The translations under genes and the position numbers were made by a program. From a bacterium (GTDB lineage: Bacteria; Patescibacteriota; Saccharimonadia; Saccharimonadales; UBA4665): a DNA stretch of 11,485 nucleotides. Below the pieces are notes generated by a model. That model was given only the letters and a program-made list of their open reading frames with translations, was not told the DNA's origin and did no database searches. Positions within the stretch are counted from its first letter, which is position 1; each line of letters opens with the position of its first letter. The stretch spans positions 1 to 11,485 of the forward strand of contig JAJYKI010000015.1 in the NCBI GenBank assembly GCA_021788675.1, read 5' to 3'. Of the stretch, positions 1 to 5,826 are shown one piece after another.

Positions 1-204
1 GATCTGAAGTATGAAAATTGAGAGACTTATGTGTGAGGTGGAGTTTTGGGAGGTGTTTTTGAGAAAAGTACCAGGACTTTTTATAGTGGTGCCCTTATAT
101 TCCACTTGTTGACTGCCGAATAGCTAACCTCGAGGCTGCATTCGATCTTGCTGTTTTTAAAGCGTTCACTCGGATTGTTAAGGTGCCTTAAGGGATAAAT
201 TCAC
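1..204. other. Gene-free stretch downstream of mraZ
   Basis: No credible coding region is visible on either strand. The longest plus-strand frame beginning with ATG (11-112, 33 codons) has no ribosome binding site and no family resemblance. On the minus strand, the direction of mraZ, every ATG or GTG frame closes within a few codons, so the rsmH gene that usually follows mraZ does not start here and would have to lie beyond the window. Small dyads are present: TTAAGG-TG-CCTTAA (178-191), AAAAGT-N6-ACTTTT (64-81) and AGTGG-N12-CCACT (85-106). None is followed by a clear U-run, so I do not call a terminator. Confidence 0.6.
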
Positions 205-567
205 TTATGGTTTCGCCATAAGTCGCCAATACTGGCCGGCCCGTACGGCTATGAGCTCTTTGTCTATGCCTGCATAGTCCAACAAATGCTGCTCAAGCAG
301 GACTCTGCCTTGCTTTGCATCCAATGGCCCTTCTATTTTTCCCATTCGGAACTGGACGTTAATGTCAGCCGTTGCCTCGTCAAGGATTTTACCCTTTAGA
401 GCCGGCTCGACTTCTTCGTCCCAAACCTTTTTGGAATATAGATGCAGGTACTTTTTAAAGCCCCTGGTTACAACAACACCACTCTTAAACTCGGCTCGAA
501 GTTCAGCCGGTATGGTTAGCCGCTTTTTGTCGTCGAGCTTCCTTTCGAAGTAGTCTATTGTTGCCAT
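205..567 (-). CDS. mraZ: Transcriptional regulator MraZ
   Basis: MraZ is the AbrB-fold, DNA-binding regulator of the division and cell wall (dcw) cluster, which it represses from the promoter of its own operon. Two SpoVT/AbrB-like half domains are visible. The first spans about residues 5-50 with LDDKKRLTIPAELR. The second spans about 80-115 with LDAKQGRVLLEQHLLDYAGI, the family's D-x-Q-G-R-V signature. The length (120 aa) is slightly below the usual 140-150. I chose the ATG at 567 because family members begin about ten residues before LDxKxRL. A TTG at 603 would add 12 atypical residues. AAAAGGG abuts the ATG with no normal spacing, so the ribosome binding site is unconvincing. The gene is alone in its unit, with a terminator and promoter just upstream (714-646). 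Downstream rsmH is not seen within the window. Confidence 0.93.
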   Translation of the reverse strand: MATIDYFERKLDDKKRLTIPAELRAEFKSGVVVTRGFKKYLHLYSKKVWDEEVEPALKGKILDEATADINVQFRMGKIEGPLDAKQGRVLLEQHLLDYAGIDKELIAVRAGQYWRLMAKP

Positions 568-645
568 CCCTTTTGTGTAGTGGTTTTTATTTTTGATGAA
601 CAAACGCTTGTTTTTTGCCGTTTATTCATATTAGCCACTACTGCG

Positions 646-674
646 AATATACTACCCACGGCTACCCACTGCAA
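646..674 (-). promoter_or_regulatory. mraZ promoter
   Basis: On the minus strand, TTGCAG (674-669) and TATATT (651-646) are separated by exactly 17 bp. This is a good sigma-70-type promoter pointing at mraZ. The predicted transcription start is near 639, giving a leader of about 70 nt to the ATG at 567. The -35 and spacer lie within the TGGG box array, as expected for autoregulation. Confidence 0.65.
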
Positions 675-678
675 CCCA
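655..678 (-). promoter_or_regulatory. MraZ operator: three TGGG boxes, 10-bp period
   Basis: Reading the minus strand, TGGG occurs at 678-675, 668-665 and 658-655, with 6 nt between boxes and therefore an exact 10-bp period. This matches the published E. coli MraZ site, direct TGGGN repeats separated by 5 nt. Here the array lies directly upstream of mraZ and overlaps the -35 element and spacer, the position expected for repression by MraZ itself. The next 10-bp register (648) does not contain a box. Confidence 0.8.
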
Positions 679-685
679 TTTATAC

Positions 686-714
686 AAAAAAAAGTGGTGT
701 TTTTGACACCACTT
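686..714 (-). terminator. Rho-independent terminator after the LysM-like gene
   Basis: A perfect 9-bp stem (AAGTGGTGT / ACACCACTT, 714-706 with 700-692) with a 5-nt loop is followed on the minus strand by an unbroken run of T (693-686, the first two paired in the stem). It starts 17 nt after the stop codon of the LysM-like gene and ends just before the MraZ boxes, separating the two units. There is no T-run on the plus strand side. Confidence 0.85.
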
Positions 715-731
715 CATGTTTATAGCCTAAT

Positions 732-1106
732 TTACTTCTTAGAATCCGAATTGTTACCCGGCGGGTGAGATTGCTCGACGATCGGGACTTTAAACACTTG
801 GCCGGCATGAATCGTGGCGGAGTTATGGTTTTGTTTTAATAGATAGCCTTGTATGTCATTAAAGACCGGACCGCTCAGATTATTGCCGTCTACGGCACCA
901 ATCATTCCATCTATTGAGTTATACGGGCTATTTCCAGTAACAACCACATCTTCCTTCGGCAGCTTGTTGACATTAGGCGTATTACTAGGCATCGTTACTG
1001 CGGCCGCTAGAGTTAAACCGCCGGCAGCAACGCCAAGTTTTTTGACTAAACCTTTATGACCGGTTGGTTTATTTTTATTTGCATTATCTTCGTAATAGTT
1101 TTTCAT
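732..1106 (-). CDS. Small membrane-anchored protein with a divergent LysM-like domain
   Basis: This 124-aa protein has a polar, Lys-rich N-terminus (1-23), one hydrophobic segment (about 24-40, LGVAAGGLTLAAAVTM), a Pro/Asn linker and an outer domain at about 52-110. The end of that domain, ATIHAGQVFKVP (97-108), resembles the last strand of LysM, where the usual pattern is I-x-P-G-Q-x-I-x-I-P. The N-terminal GNSPYNSIDGMIGAV can be read as a degraded LysM start. The tail is hydrophilic (EQSHPPGNNSDSKK). The likely role is to bind peptidoglycan from the membrane, but that is inference from a weak match. The gene lies 10 nt downstream of the small membrane protein gene, in one transcription unit that the terminator at 714-686 closes. 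No Shine-Dalgarno is seen at its ATG, so translation may be coupled. Confidence 0.7.
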   Translation of the reverse strand: MKNYYEDNANKNKPTGHKGLVKKLGVAAGGLTLAAAVTMPSNTPNVNKLPKEDVVVTGNSPYNSIDGMIGAVDGNNLSGPVFNDIQGYLLKQNHNSATIHAGQVFKVPIVEQSHPPGNNSDSKK

Positions 1107-1116
1107 CGGTTATAAC

Positions 1117-1377
1117 TTACGATCCGCCAATTGTTACCTTTCGGATGCCAACATCAAATCTGACCGGCATCCGGGCGGTTTCGTTTTCTCGCTCCGTTAA
1201 TTGATTAAGTGCAAAAGACGGGTTGGTCACAACCTCTCTGTAATACCCTTTTGCGTCCTTTGACAACGAGGCTAAACCCATAAGCGTTACAATGGCCAAT
1301 GCTAACGCTCCGATTCGCTCGTGCGTCGCCCGTCTTTTTGCTTCTTTTAGTTGTTGTTTGTATTTTTGCATTAGCAT
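1117..1377 (-). CDS. Small single-pass membrane protein of unknown function
   Basis: I do not recognise this 86-aa protein. It begins with a very basic amphipathic stretch (MLMQKYKQQLKEAKRRATHER). One membrane helix follows (about 22-39), and then an outer part of about 45 residues that contains no cysteine, so an N-in/C-out topology is expected. It is first in a two-gene unit with the LysM-like gene, 10 nt apart, which suggests that the two act together at the envelope. A near-consensus promoter (1411-1383) places the transcription start at or within one base of the ATG at 1377, so the mRNA is probably leaderless. The ATG at 1371 (third residue) is an alternative. It resembles FtsL in size and topology, but there is no coiled coil and it lies upstream of mraZ, so I do not assign that name. 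Confidence 0.7.
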   Translation of the reverse strand: MLMQKYKQQLKEAKRRATHERIGALALAIVTLMGLASLSKDAKGYYREVVTNPSFALNQLTERENETARMPVRFDVGIRKVTIGGS

Positions 1378-1382
1378 GTATT

Positions 1383-1411
1383 ATGCTATCAGGCTTTGGC
1401 ATTTTTGTCAA
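1383..1411 (-). promoter_or_regulatory. Strong promoter for the small-membrane-protein/LysM unit
   Basis: On the minus strand a perfect -35 TTGACA (1411-1406) is followed by a 17-bp spacer and TAGCAT (1388-1383). A TG one base upstream of that hexamer makes it an extended -10. The start would fall at 1377 or 1376, which is the A or T of the ATG at 1377. Hence a leaderless transcript is predicted. Confidence 0.7.
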
Positions 1412-1432
1412 TGTTGTTATGCTTATTATTGA

Positions 1433-2299
1433 CTAGTCAGGGCGTATATTGTCCAAAGTTATAATATCTTCGTCGTCCAATTGAATATTGCCAGCCATCA
1501 TATTTTCTTTTAAATGAACCATGGAGCTGGTGCCTGGTATTGGCAGCATATTAGGCGAATGGCTAAGGAGCCAAGCCAGCATTATTTGCCGCGGAGTGCC
1601 GTGATGCTTTTTAGCTATGGCCGTTAGCTCTGGAATATTTAATTTACCCGAACCGCCGCCGAGCGGAAAATAAGGAATAAAAGCTTGTCCGTGCTTTTCG
1701 CAGGCTCTAAGCACGTCTTCGTGCTCCCTGTTTAATAAACTGTAGTTGTTTTGCACGCTGACAAAATTACCCAAGTTCATCGCCGCCGCAAAATGATTAA
1801 GTGATATGTTGGATAAGCCAATGTTTTTAATTTTGCCTTCGCGCTGCAAATCTAGCAAAGTTTGAAATGATTGAGTGAATGGTACTTTCGGATCTACTGT
1901 GTGCAGTTGGTATAGATCAATTGCGTCGATTTTTAAACGTCTGAGGCTATCTTCACAGGCTTGACGTAAATGCGCCGGACTGGCGTCGGGTATCCACACG
2001 CCCGGACCGCCTCTTACGAAGCCACCCTTAGTGGCAATAACTATATCCTTATAAGGGAAAAGCGCTTCTCTGATCAACTCTTCACTGAGATGAGGTCCAT
2101 AAGCGTCAGACGTATCGATAAAATTAACACCTAACCTAACCGCCTCTCTTAAAAGATCAATCATCGCCTGTCTGTCGTCGGGCTCACCCCAAATACCCGG
2201 GCCAACAATCCTCATGGCGCCAAAACCTATACGATTGACATTGAACATCCCGATCCGGGTCATACTTTTCGAGCACGGACTAATATCGGCTAACGCCAT
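1433..2299 (-). CDS. Aldo/keto reductase (YdbC-like)
   Basis: This is an NAD(P)H-dependent oxidoreductase with the (beta/alpha)8 barrel of the AKR superfamily, presumably cytosolic. The substrate cannot be read from sequence. With the ATG at 2299 the protein has 288 residues. The catalytic tetrad is visible: Asp62 and Tyr67 in FIDTSDAYG, Lys91 in ATKGG, and His133 in LYQLHTVD. The cofactor-phosphate loop is LPIPGTSS (252-259). The N-terminal NRIGFGAMRIVGPGIWG is typical of the YdbC-type group. I chose this start because AGGAGG lies 7 nt upstream (2312-2307), the best Shine-Dalgarno of the window. A GTG at 2347 would extend the frame through that site and is rejected. The gene stands alone between the helicase and the small membrane proteins, and no terminator follows its TAG. 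Confidence 0.93.
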   Translation of the reverse strand: MALADISPCSKSMTRIGMFNVNRIGFGAMRIVGPGIWGEPDDRQAMIDLLREAVRLGVNFIDTSDAYGPHLSEELIREALFPYKDIVIATKGGFVRGGPGVWIPDASPAHLRQACEDSLRRLKIDAIDLYQLHTVDPKVPFTQSFQTLLDLQREGKIKNIGLSNISLNHFAAAMNLGNFVSVQNNYSLLNREHEDVLRACEKHGQAFIPYFPLGGGSGKLNIPELTAIAKKHHGTPRQIMLAWLLSHSPNMLPIPGTSSMVHLKENMMAGNIQLDDEDIITLDNIRPD

Positions 2300-2433
2300 T
2301 AAACAACCTCCTTTCTTTTTTAGGTTATTACCAAATGACCCCGCCACCCCTTAGATGTGACTTATGTTTATTTTATGCTCCAAGCAACAATATATAACTG
2401 TAAAAATAATTACTTGCATAACTAATTTATTCA
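2300..2433. other. Intergenic region between helicase and aldo/keto reductase
   Basis: About 134 bp, AT-rich near the helicase end. A G-rich patch (2352-2336, minus strand GGGGTGGCGGGG) lies about 25 nt before the Shine-Dalgarno. I find no -35/-10 pair with good spacing and no terminator after the helicase stop, so the reductase may be reached by read-through or from a weak promoter. Confidence 0.4.
2302..2329 (-). promoter_or_regulatory. Shine-Dalgarno with an overlapping RNA hairpin, aldo/keto reductase
   Basis: AGGAGG (2312-2307) sits 7 nt before the ATG at 2299. In RNA, AAUAACCU (2329-2322) can pair over eight positions, including one U-G wobble, with AGGUUGUU (2309-2302). The A-rich loop has 12 nt. 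The stem would cover the 3' half of the Shine-Dalgarno and most of the spacer. Whether it folds in the cell is unknown. Confidence 0.45.
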
Positions 2434-3786
2434 TTATTTTAAGATTTTTTTAAGGTCTGAAGCTGTTAAGCCAGTGCTAAGTTTAATGAATTTTTTACTG
2501 GCGCCGTTAGCATAGAGTAATGCCGCTAGCTCTTCATGGCGAATTTCCGACCCATTCTTTGACGCTGATTGTATTAAAGCTGGCGACTGCCGGATTTCAG
2601 AGTCGAATTTTTTGACTTCAGGATCCATCTCTAATGATCGGCTGTTAATTCCCCTAAGGTAAAGTCCTCCGAGATCCCTTAAGCGACTCAGGGCAACGTA
2701 CCCCATGCCGTATGTAAAGCTACGCGACAAGTCTATCTCGGCCTCATCCAAACTCATACCCTGGCACTTATGAATCGTAACTGCCCAAGCCAACCTGATT
2801 GGCAGCTGGTAAACACTAGCTTTTAGATTTTCCGGCTGCAAATTCGTCCATTGCTTGGGCTCGACCTTGATGTGTAGATTTTTATCCTTAAGTTCTATGA
2901 CCGGCATGCCATGACTAAATCTACAGACTGTGCCGATTGTGCCGTTGGCATAACCTAAAGCCAGGTTATTGGCTGTAAACATAACTTTAGCGCCGACTTT
3001 TAAATGTAACTTTTCCGGCGCAATGACCGATCGCTTTAGTTCGTTAACCATATCTCTTGGACCAGTCGCCGTCATTTCATAAACGTATGTATTGCCCCTT
3101 AGTTTATCTAAGCGTTCGTGATTTAGTTTATCGACATCAGCATTATGCGTTAGCAGAGCCGTTATATCCCGTCCGGGCTTAACTCGACGATCAAGCAGTA
3201 AACCCAGATGCTGGGCATTAAGACTCGAGGAACGCATTGCGCCTAGAAGCATGCTTAACCCGTCATTGCCGGCTTGCCGGTGCTGTTCACTAAGATAACA
3301 AACTTGCAGATTTAAATCGCGCCAGGTTTGCGCCTTAAAGGCATAGGCAGACTCACTAGACCTGGCTATAGGTGGCAGCTGAAAAAAATCTCCGGACAGT
3401 ATTACCTGAATTCCGCCCAAAGCCTGGCGGCTAGCTCTGACGGACTGCAGCACATAATCCAAGCGACTCAACCGCTCAGAACTAAGCATCGAAACTTCAT
3501 CAATAATTAAGATATCCGTCCGCTTAATCCGGTCGAAAATTTCCCGCTTAGGTAGTATTTCTGGTTCTTTAAAATGATTAAATAATCCGGCCCAGGAATG
3601 AATCGTTATACCGCCGATAAGACTAGCCGCGATGCCTGTCGTAGCTGTTATTGCAACTTCCTGACCCTTTAGTTTTGCCTGCTCAATAAATTTTTCCAGC
3701 ACGTAGCTTTTGCCCGATCCGGGTGGACCGCTCAAGAAAACGTTAGCACCTGAAAGCATAGTCTGAAACGCTTCGGATTGTGTCAT
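2434..3786 (-). CDS. PIF1-like SF1B DNA helicase with a putative C-terminal helix-turn-helix
   Basis: This ATP-driven 5'-3' DNA helicase belongs to the PIF1/RRM3/RecD2 group. The motifs, in order, are Walker A GPPGSGKS (20-27), TATTGIAA (48-54), Walker B IIDEVSML (94-101), GDFFQLPP (132-139, motif III), EQHRQ (167-171, motif IV), HKCQGMSLD (339-347, motif V) and YVALSRLRDLGGLYL (363-377, motif VI). The helicase core ends near residue 380. The last about 34 residues, starting HEELAALLYANGASKKF, look like a helix-turn-helix of the resolvase type, which is inference. At 450 aa it is a compact family member. PIF1 proteins act on G-quadruplexes, R-loops and stalled forks. It has its own promoter (perfect TATAAT at 3819-3814) and a leader of about 20 nt. 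Just before the ATG, AAGGCGG is a weak, close ribosome binding site. Confidence 0.93.
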   Translation of the reverse strand: MTQSEAFQTMLSGANVFLSGPPGSGKSYVLEKFIEQAKLKGQEVAITATTGIAASLIGGITIHSWAGLFNHFKEPEILPKREIFDRIKRTDILIIDEVSMLSSERLSRLDYVLQSVRASRQALGGIQVILSGDFFQLPPIARSSESAYAFKAQTWRDLNLQVCYLSEQHRQAGNDGLSMLLGAMRSSSLNAQHLGLLLDRRVKPGRDITALLTHNADVDKLNHERLDKLRGNTYVYEMTATGPRDMVNELKRSVIAPEKLHLKVGAKVMFTANNLALGYANGTIGTVCRFSHGMPVIELKDKNLHIKVEPKQWTNLQPENLKASVYQLPIRLAWAVTIHKCQGMSLDEAEIDLSRSFTYGMGYVALSRLRDLGGLYLRGINSRSLEMDPEVKKFDSEIRQSPALIQSASKNGSEIRHEELAALLYANGASKKFIKLSTGLTASDLKKILK

Positions 3787-3792
3787 TTTACC

Positions 3793-3805
3793 GCCTTATC
3801 CATTG
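3793..3805 (-). repeat. Leader element CAATGGATAAGGC, copy before the helicase gene
   Basis: This 13-nt element lies between the predicted transcription start and the helicase ATG. The same element (CAATGGATAARGC, one transition) lies in the glyS leader at 5776-5764. Both follow a promoter reading TATAATCC. Here the ATG inside the element opens a six-codon frame (MDKAVK) whose TGA overlaps the helicase ATG as ATGA, so coupled translation is possible. Confidence 0.5.
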
Positions 3806-3813
3806 CGGGGCGG

Positions 3814-3836
3814 ATTATACCACCGTTTGGTGTCTA
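3814..3836 (-). promoter_or_regulatory. Promoter for the helicase gene
   Basis: A perfect TATAAT (3819-3814) is preceded by TGG, giving an extended -10 (TGN). No good -35 exists: the hexamer 17 bp upstream is GTCAAT, inside the end of the NYN gene. An extended -10 can act without one. The predicted start is near 3807, giving a leader of about 21 nt. CACC-AAAC-GGTG (3832-3821) forms a small dyad directly upstream of the -10. Confidence 0.55.
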
Positions 3837-4421
3837 TTGACGCTTTGTTTTTTTGGAATGTTTGGATCGGGAATAGTCTTTGTAGGCCAGCTTTGATCTT
3901 AGCTGATCAATCCGGATGATATATTTTTCCCACGGCTTTAACAGGCTGGAATATTGCCAGTTGGGCGCCATAATGTGAGCGAGCTTGTTTTTTTCGACCA
4001 GATACTCGATCAAACTGGCAAAGTCTCCGTCACCGGAAACTATGATTGCTTTGCTGTAGTGCGGTAACTCTTTCATGGCATAAAGCACTAAGTCGGCATC
4101 AATGTTTCCTTTCACGACAGGCTTATGGTCTTCGCCCTCGCTCTGCTTGCCGTCGCTTGGCGTCGAGACGTCAACCGTGGGCTTTAAAGCGATGAGGTAA
4201 CCGAGTTCGTGCATGCGTTCATATAACGGCTCGTTCTCTGCCATATAGCCAATGAACATAAAGGCCTTGGTTACATTAAATTCATCTTTCAAATAGGCCC
4301 TAAATGCCCGCCAGTCCATTTTCCAGCCGACCTTCTGAACTCCCAGATTCAGATTTTGGCTATCTATAAACGCATAGACTTCTTTTTTCTTGTTCCGGCC
4401 TAAACGATTTAGAACACTCAT
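3834..4421 (-). CDS. NYN-domain (LabA/DUF88-type) nuclease-like protein
   Basis: This is a PIN-like NYN domain of the LabA/DUF88 group, a family of predicted RNases. The conserved acidic cluster that binds metal is visible: Asp20 and Asn23 in FIDSQNLN, Asp108 and Asp110 in KGNIDADLVLYAM, and Asp131 and Asp133 in SGDGDFASLIEYL. The protein has 195 aa, with a short basic start and a very basic tail (about 173-195, SRSKHSKKTKRQ) that could bind RNA. An insert at about 84-100 is polar and probably disordered. The ATG overlaps the TAA of glyS by one base (TAATG), so translation is coupled to glycyl-tRNA synthetase. This suggests, without proof, an RNA-related job. No terminator follows; the helicase promoter overlaps the end of the gene. 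Confidence 0.85.
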   Translation of the reverse strand: MSVLNRLGRNKKKEVYAFIDSQNLNLGVQKVGWKMDWRAFRAYLKDEFNVTKAFMFIGYMAENEPLYERMHELGYLIALKPTVDVSTPSDGKQSEGEDHKPVVKGNIDADLVLYAMKELPHYSKAIIVSGDGDFASLIEYLVEKNKLAHIMAPNWQYSSLLKPWEKYIIRIDQLRSKLAYKDYSRSKHSKKTKRQ

Positions 4422-5755
4422 TAATTAAGACCGGCCTTCAAAGTAGCTATTAAATCATCTAGCTTGCAACGTTCTTGTTTTGTAGTATCGCGGTTACGAA
4501 TAGTTACGGTTTTGTTATCCAGCGAGTCGAAGTCAACCGTCACACAATAAGGCGTACCGATTTCGTCTTGACGCCGATAACGCTTGCCGATATTGCCGTT
4601 GTCATCCCACATCACCATGCCAAACTCACGCTTCAGTTGTCCGTAGACATCCTTAGCCATATCGACCAATTCAGGTTTATTTTTTAATAAAGGACTGACT
4701 GCGACTTTATATGGCGCTAGAGCCGGTTTTAGTTTTAGAACGATTCGACTCTCGCCGTTAATGTCCTCTTTAGTATAAGCATCGCTTAAGACCGCTAGAA
4801 GCATCCGTCCAACGCCAACCGAGGACTCAATCACGTAAGGATAAAACCGGTCGCCGCTAACTTCGTCAACATACATCAAGTCTTTGCCACTGACCCGTGC
4901 ATGATTAGACAGATCATAATCGGTCCGATTATGAGTACCCCAAAGCTCTTTCGGGCCTTGCGGAAAATTAAAGTAGATATCGTGGGCAGCCTTAGCGTAA
5001 TGAGCCCGCTCATTCTCATCATGTTCATGCCAGGTCAGGCTGGACTCTTTGATGCCTAATTTTTCGACTAGAAATTTCCAAGCGAATTGGCGCCACTGTT
5101 CATAGGCCTCGTCTTGCATCTGAGGCTTTATGAAGTACTGCATTTCCATTTGCTCAAGTTCCCTAACCCGGAAAATAAAGTCGCGTGGCGATATTTCATT
5201 TCTGAAGGCTTTACCGATTTGGGCAATGCCGAACGGTAATTTTGCCCGCATCGATTCTCTGACGTTTAGAAAATTAACATAGATGGCACCGGCGGTTTCG
5301 GGTCGCAGATAAGCTTTGGCGGCATCATCCTGAATCGGACCAATCCAGGTCTGCATCATCATATTGAAATAACGTGGCTCGCTGATTGGGTTGCCATCAG
5401 GCGATTTCTTATCTTTAAGCAACTCTGCCAGCTCTTTTAAGTCGGTCGTATCAACACCCGCCAGATGATCGGCCCGATAACGCTTGTGGGTGACGGTATC
5501 TTCAACCATCGGATCGGTAAAGCCGGCGACGTGACCACTAGCCTCCCACAGAAGCGGGTGTTGGATAATCGCGCCATCAATGCCATATATATTGTCGTGA
5601 TCTTTGACCATGGCGTCCCACCAGGCGGATTTTAGATTGTTGACCAACTCAACACCAAGCGGACCGTAATCATAAAAACCAGCAATCCCGCCGTATATTT
5701 CACTCGATTGAAATACGAACCCGCGACGCTTAGATAAACTTACGATATCTTCCAT
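4421..5755 (-). CDS. glyS: Glycine--tRNA ligase (alpha2 type)
   Basis: A class II aminoacyl-tRNA synthetase that charges tRNA-Gly, of the single-chain dimeric (alpha2) type shared with archaea and eukaryotes, not the alpha2beta2 type of E. coli. Key regions are GFYDYGPLG (26-34), the ASGHVAGFTDPMV segment (72-84), LRPETAGAIYVNF (150-162), motif 2 FRNEISPRDFIFRVRELEQMEM (184-205) and motif 3 SSVGVGRMLLAVLSDAY (311-327). The anticodon-binding domain is at about 345-440 (APYKVAVSPL, YRRQDEIGTPYCVTVD). The length of 444 aa is normal for compact members. The CPR-type AGA replaces the common AQG in LRPETAQG. There is a promoter at 5826-5797 and a leader of about 35 nt holding the shared CAATGGATAARGC element. 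The ATG at 5755 lacks a clear Shine-Dalgarno. The NYN gene follows by TAATG overlap. Confidence 0.97.
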   Translation of the reverse strand: MEDIVSLSKRRGFVFQSSEIYGGIAGFYDYGPLGVELVNNLKSAWWDAMVKDHDNIYGIDGAIIQHPLLWEASGHVAGFTDPMVEDTVTHKRYRADHLAGVDTTDLKELAELLKDKKSPDGNPISEPRYFNMMMQTWIGPIQDDAAKAYLRPETAGAIYVNFLNVRESMRAKLPFGIAQIGKAFRNEISPRDFIFRVRELEQMEMQYFIKPQMQDEAYEQWRQFAWKFLVEKLGIKESSLTWHEHDENERAHYAKAAHDIYFNFPQGPKELWGTHNRTDYDLSNHARVSGKDLMYVDEVSGDRFYPYVIESSVGVGRMLLAVLSDAYTKEDINGESRIVLKLKPALAPYKVAVSPLLKNKPELVDMAKDVYGQLKREFGMVMWDDNGNIGKRYRRQDEIGTPYCVTVDFDSLDNKTVTIRNRDTTKQERCKLDDLIATLKAGLN

Positions 5756-5763
5756 ACAATTCA

Positions 5764-5776
5764 GCTTTATCCATTG
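5764..5776 (-). repeat. Leader element CAATGGATAAAGC, copy before glyS
   Basis: This is the second copy of the 13-nt element at 3805-3793, one base different. It ends 8 nt before the glyS ATG. Its own ATG opens a 14-codon frame (MDKAELYGRYRKFI) in a different register that runs into glyS. Both copies encode MDKA if translated. Confidence 0.5.
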
Positions 5777-5796
5777 ATATTATTATTCAAGATAGG

Positions 5797-5826
5797 ATTA
5801 TACCTACTTTTAAGCATATTCCCTAA
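5797..5826 (-). promoter_or_regulatory. Promoter for glyS
   Basis: A perfect TATAAT (5802-5797) is flanked by a dyad, TAGG-TATAAT-CCTA. The -35 is poor: TTAGGG (5826-5821) at 18 bp. It lies in the 67-bp gap between recO and glyS, with a predicted start near 5790. The dyad could be a small operator over the -10. Confidence 0.5.

Noticed and set aside
141..147. TTCGATC, which resembles the loop of a tRNA T-arm
   Set aside because: The flanking bases do not form a 5-bp stem and no acceptor, D or anticodon arm can be found around it.
568..603. Longer MraZ starting with TTG at 603
   Set aside because: The 12 extra residues are atypical, since family members begin about ten residues before LDxKxRL. 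No ribosome binding site precedes the TTG.
1117..1377. FtsL identity for the 86-aa membrane protein
   Set aside because: It has similar size and topology, but no leucine-zipper-like coiled coil after the membrane helix, and it lies upstream of mraZ, not after rsmH.
2300..2347. Longer aldo/keto reductase starting with GTG at 2347
   Set aside because: The extension would translate through the AGGAGG site at 2312-2307, and the added residues do not fit the family. The ATG at 2299 has ideal spacing.
3821..3832. CACC-AAAC-GGTG dyad as a terminator after the NYN gene
   Set aside because: The stem is only 4 bp and is followed by GTATAATCC, not a T-run. It lies against a promoter.
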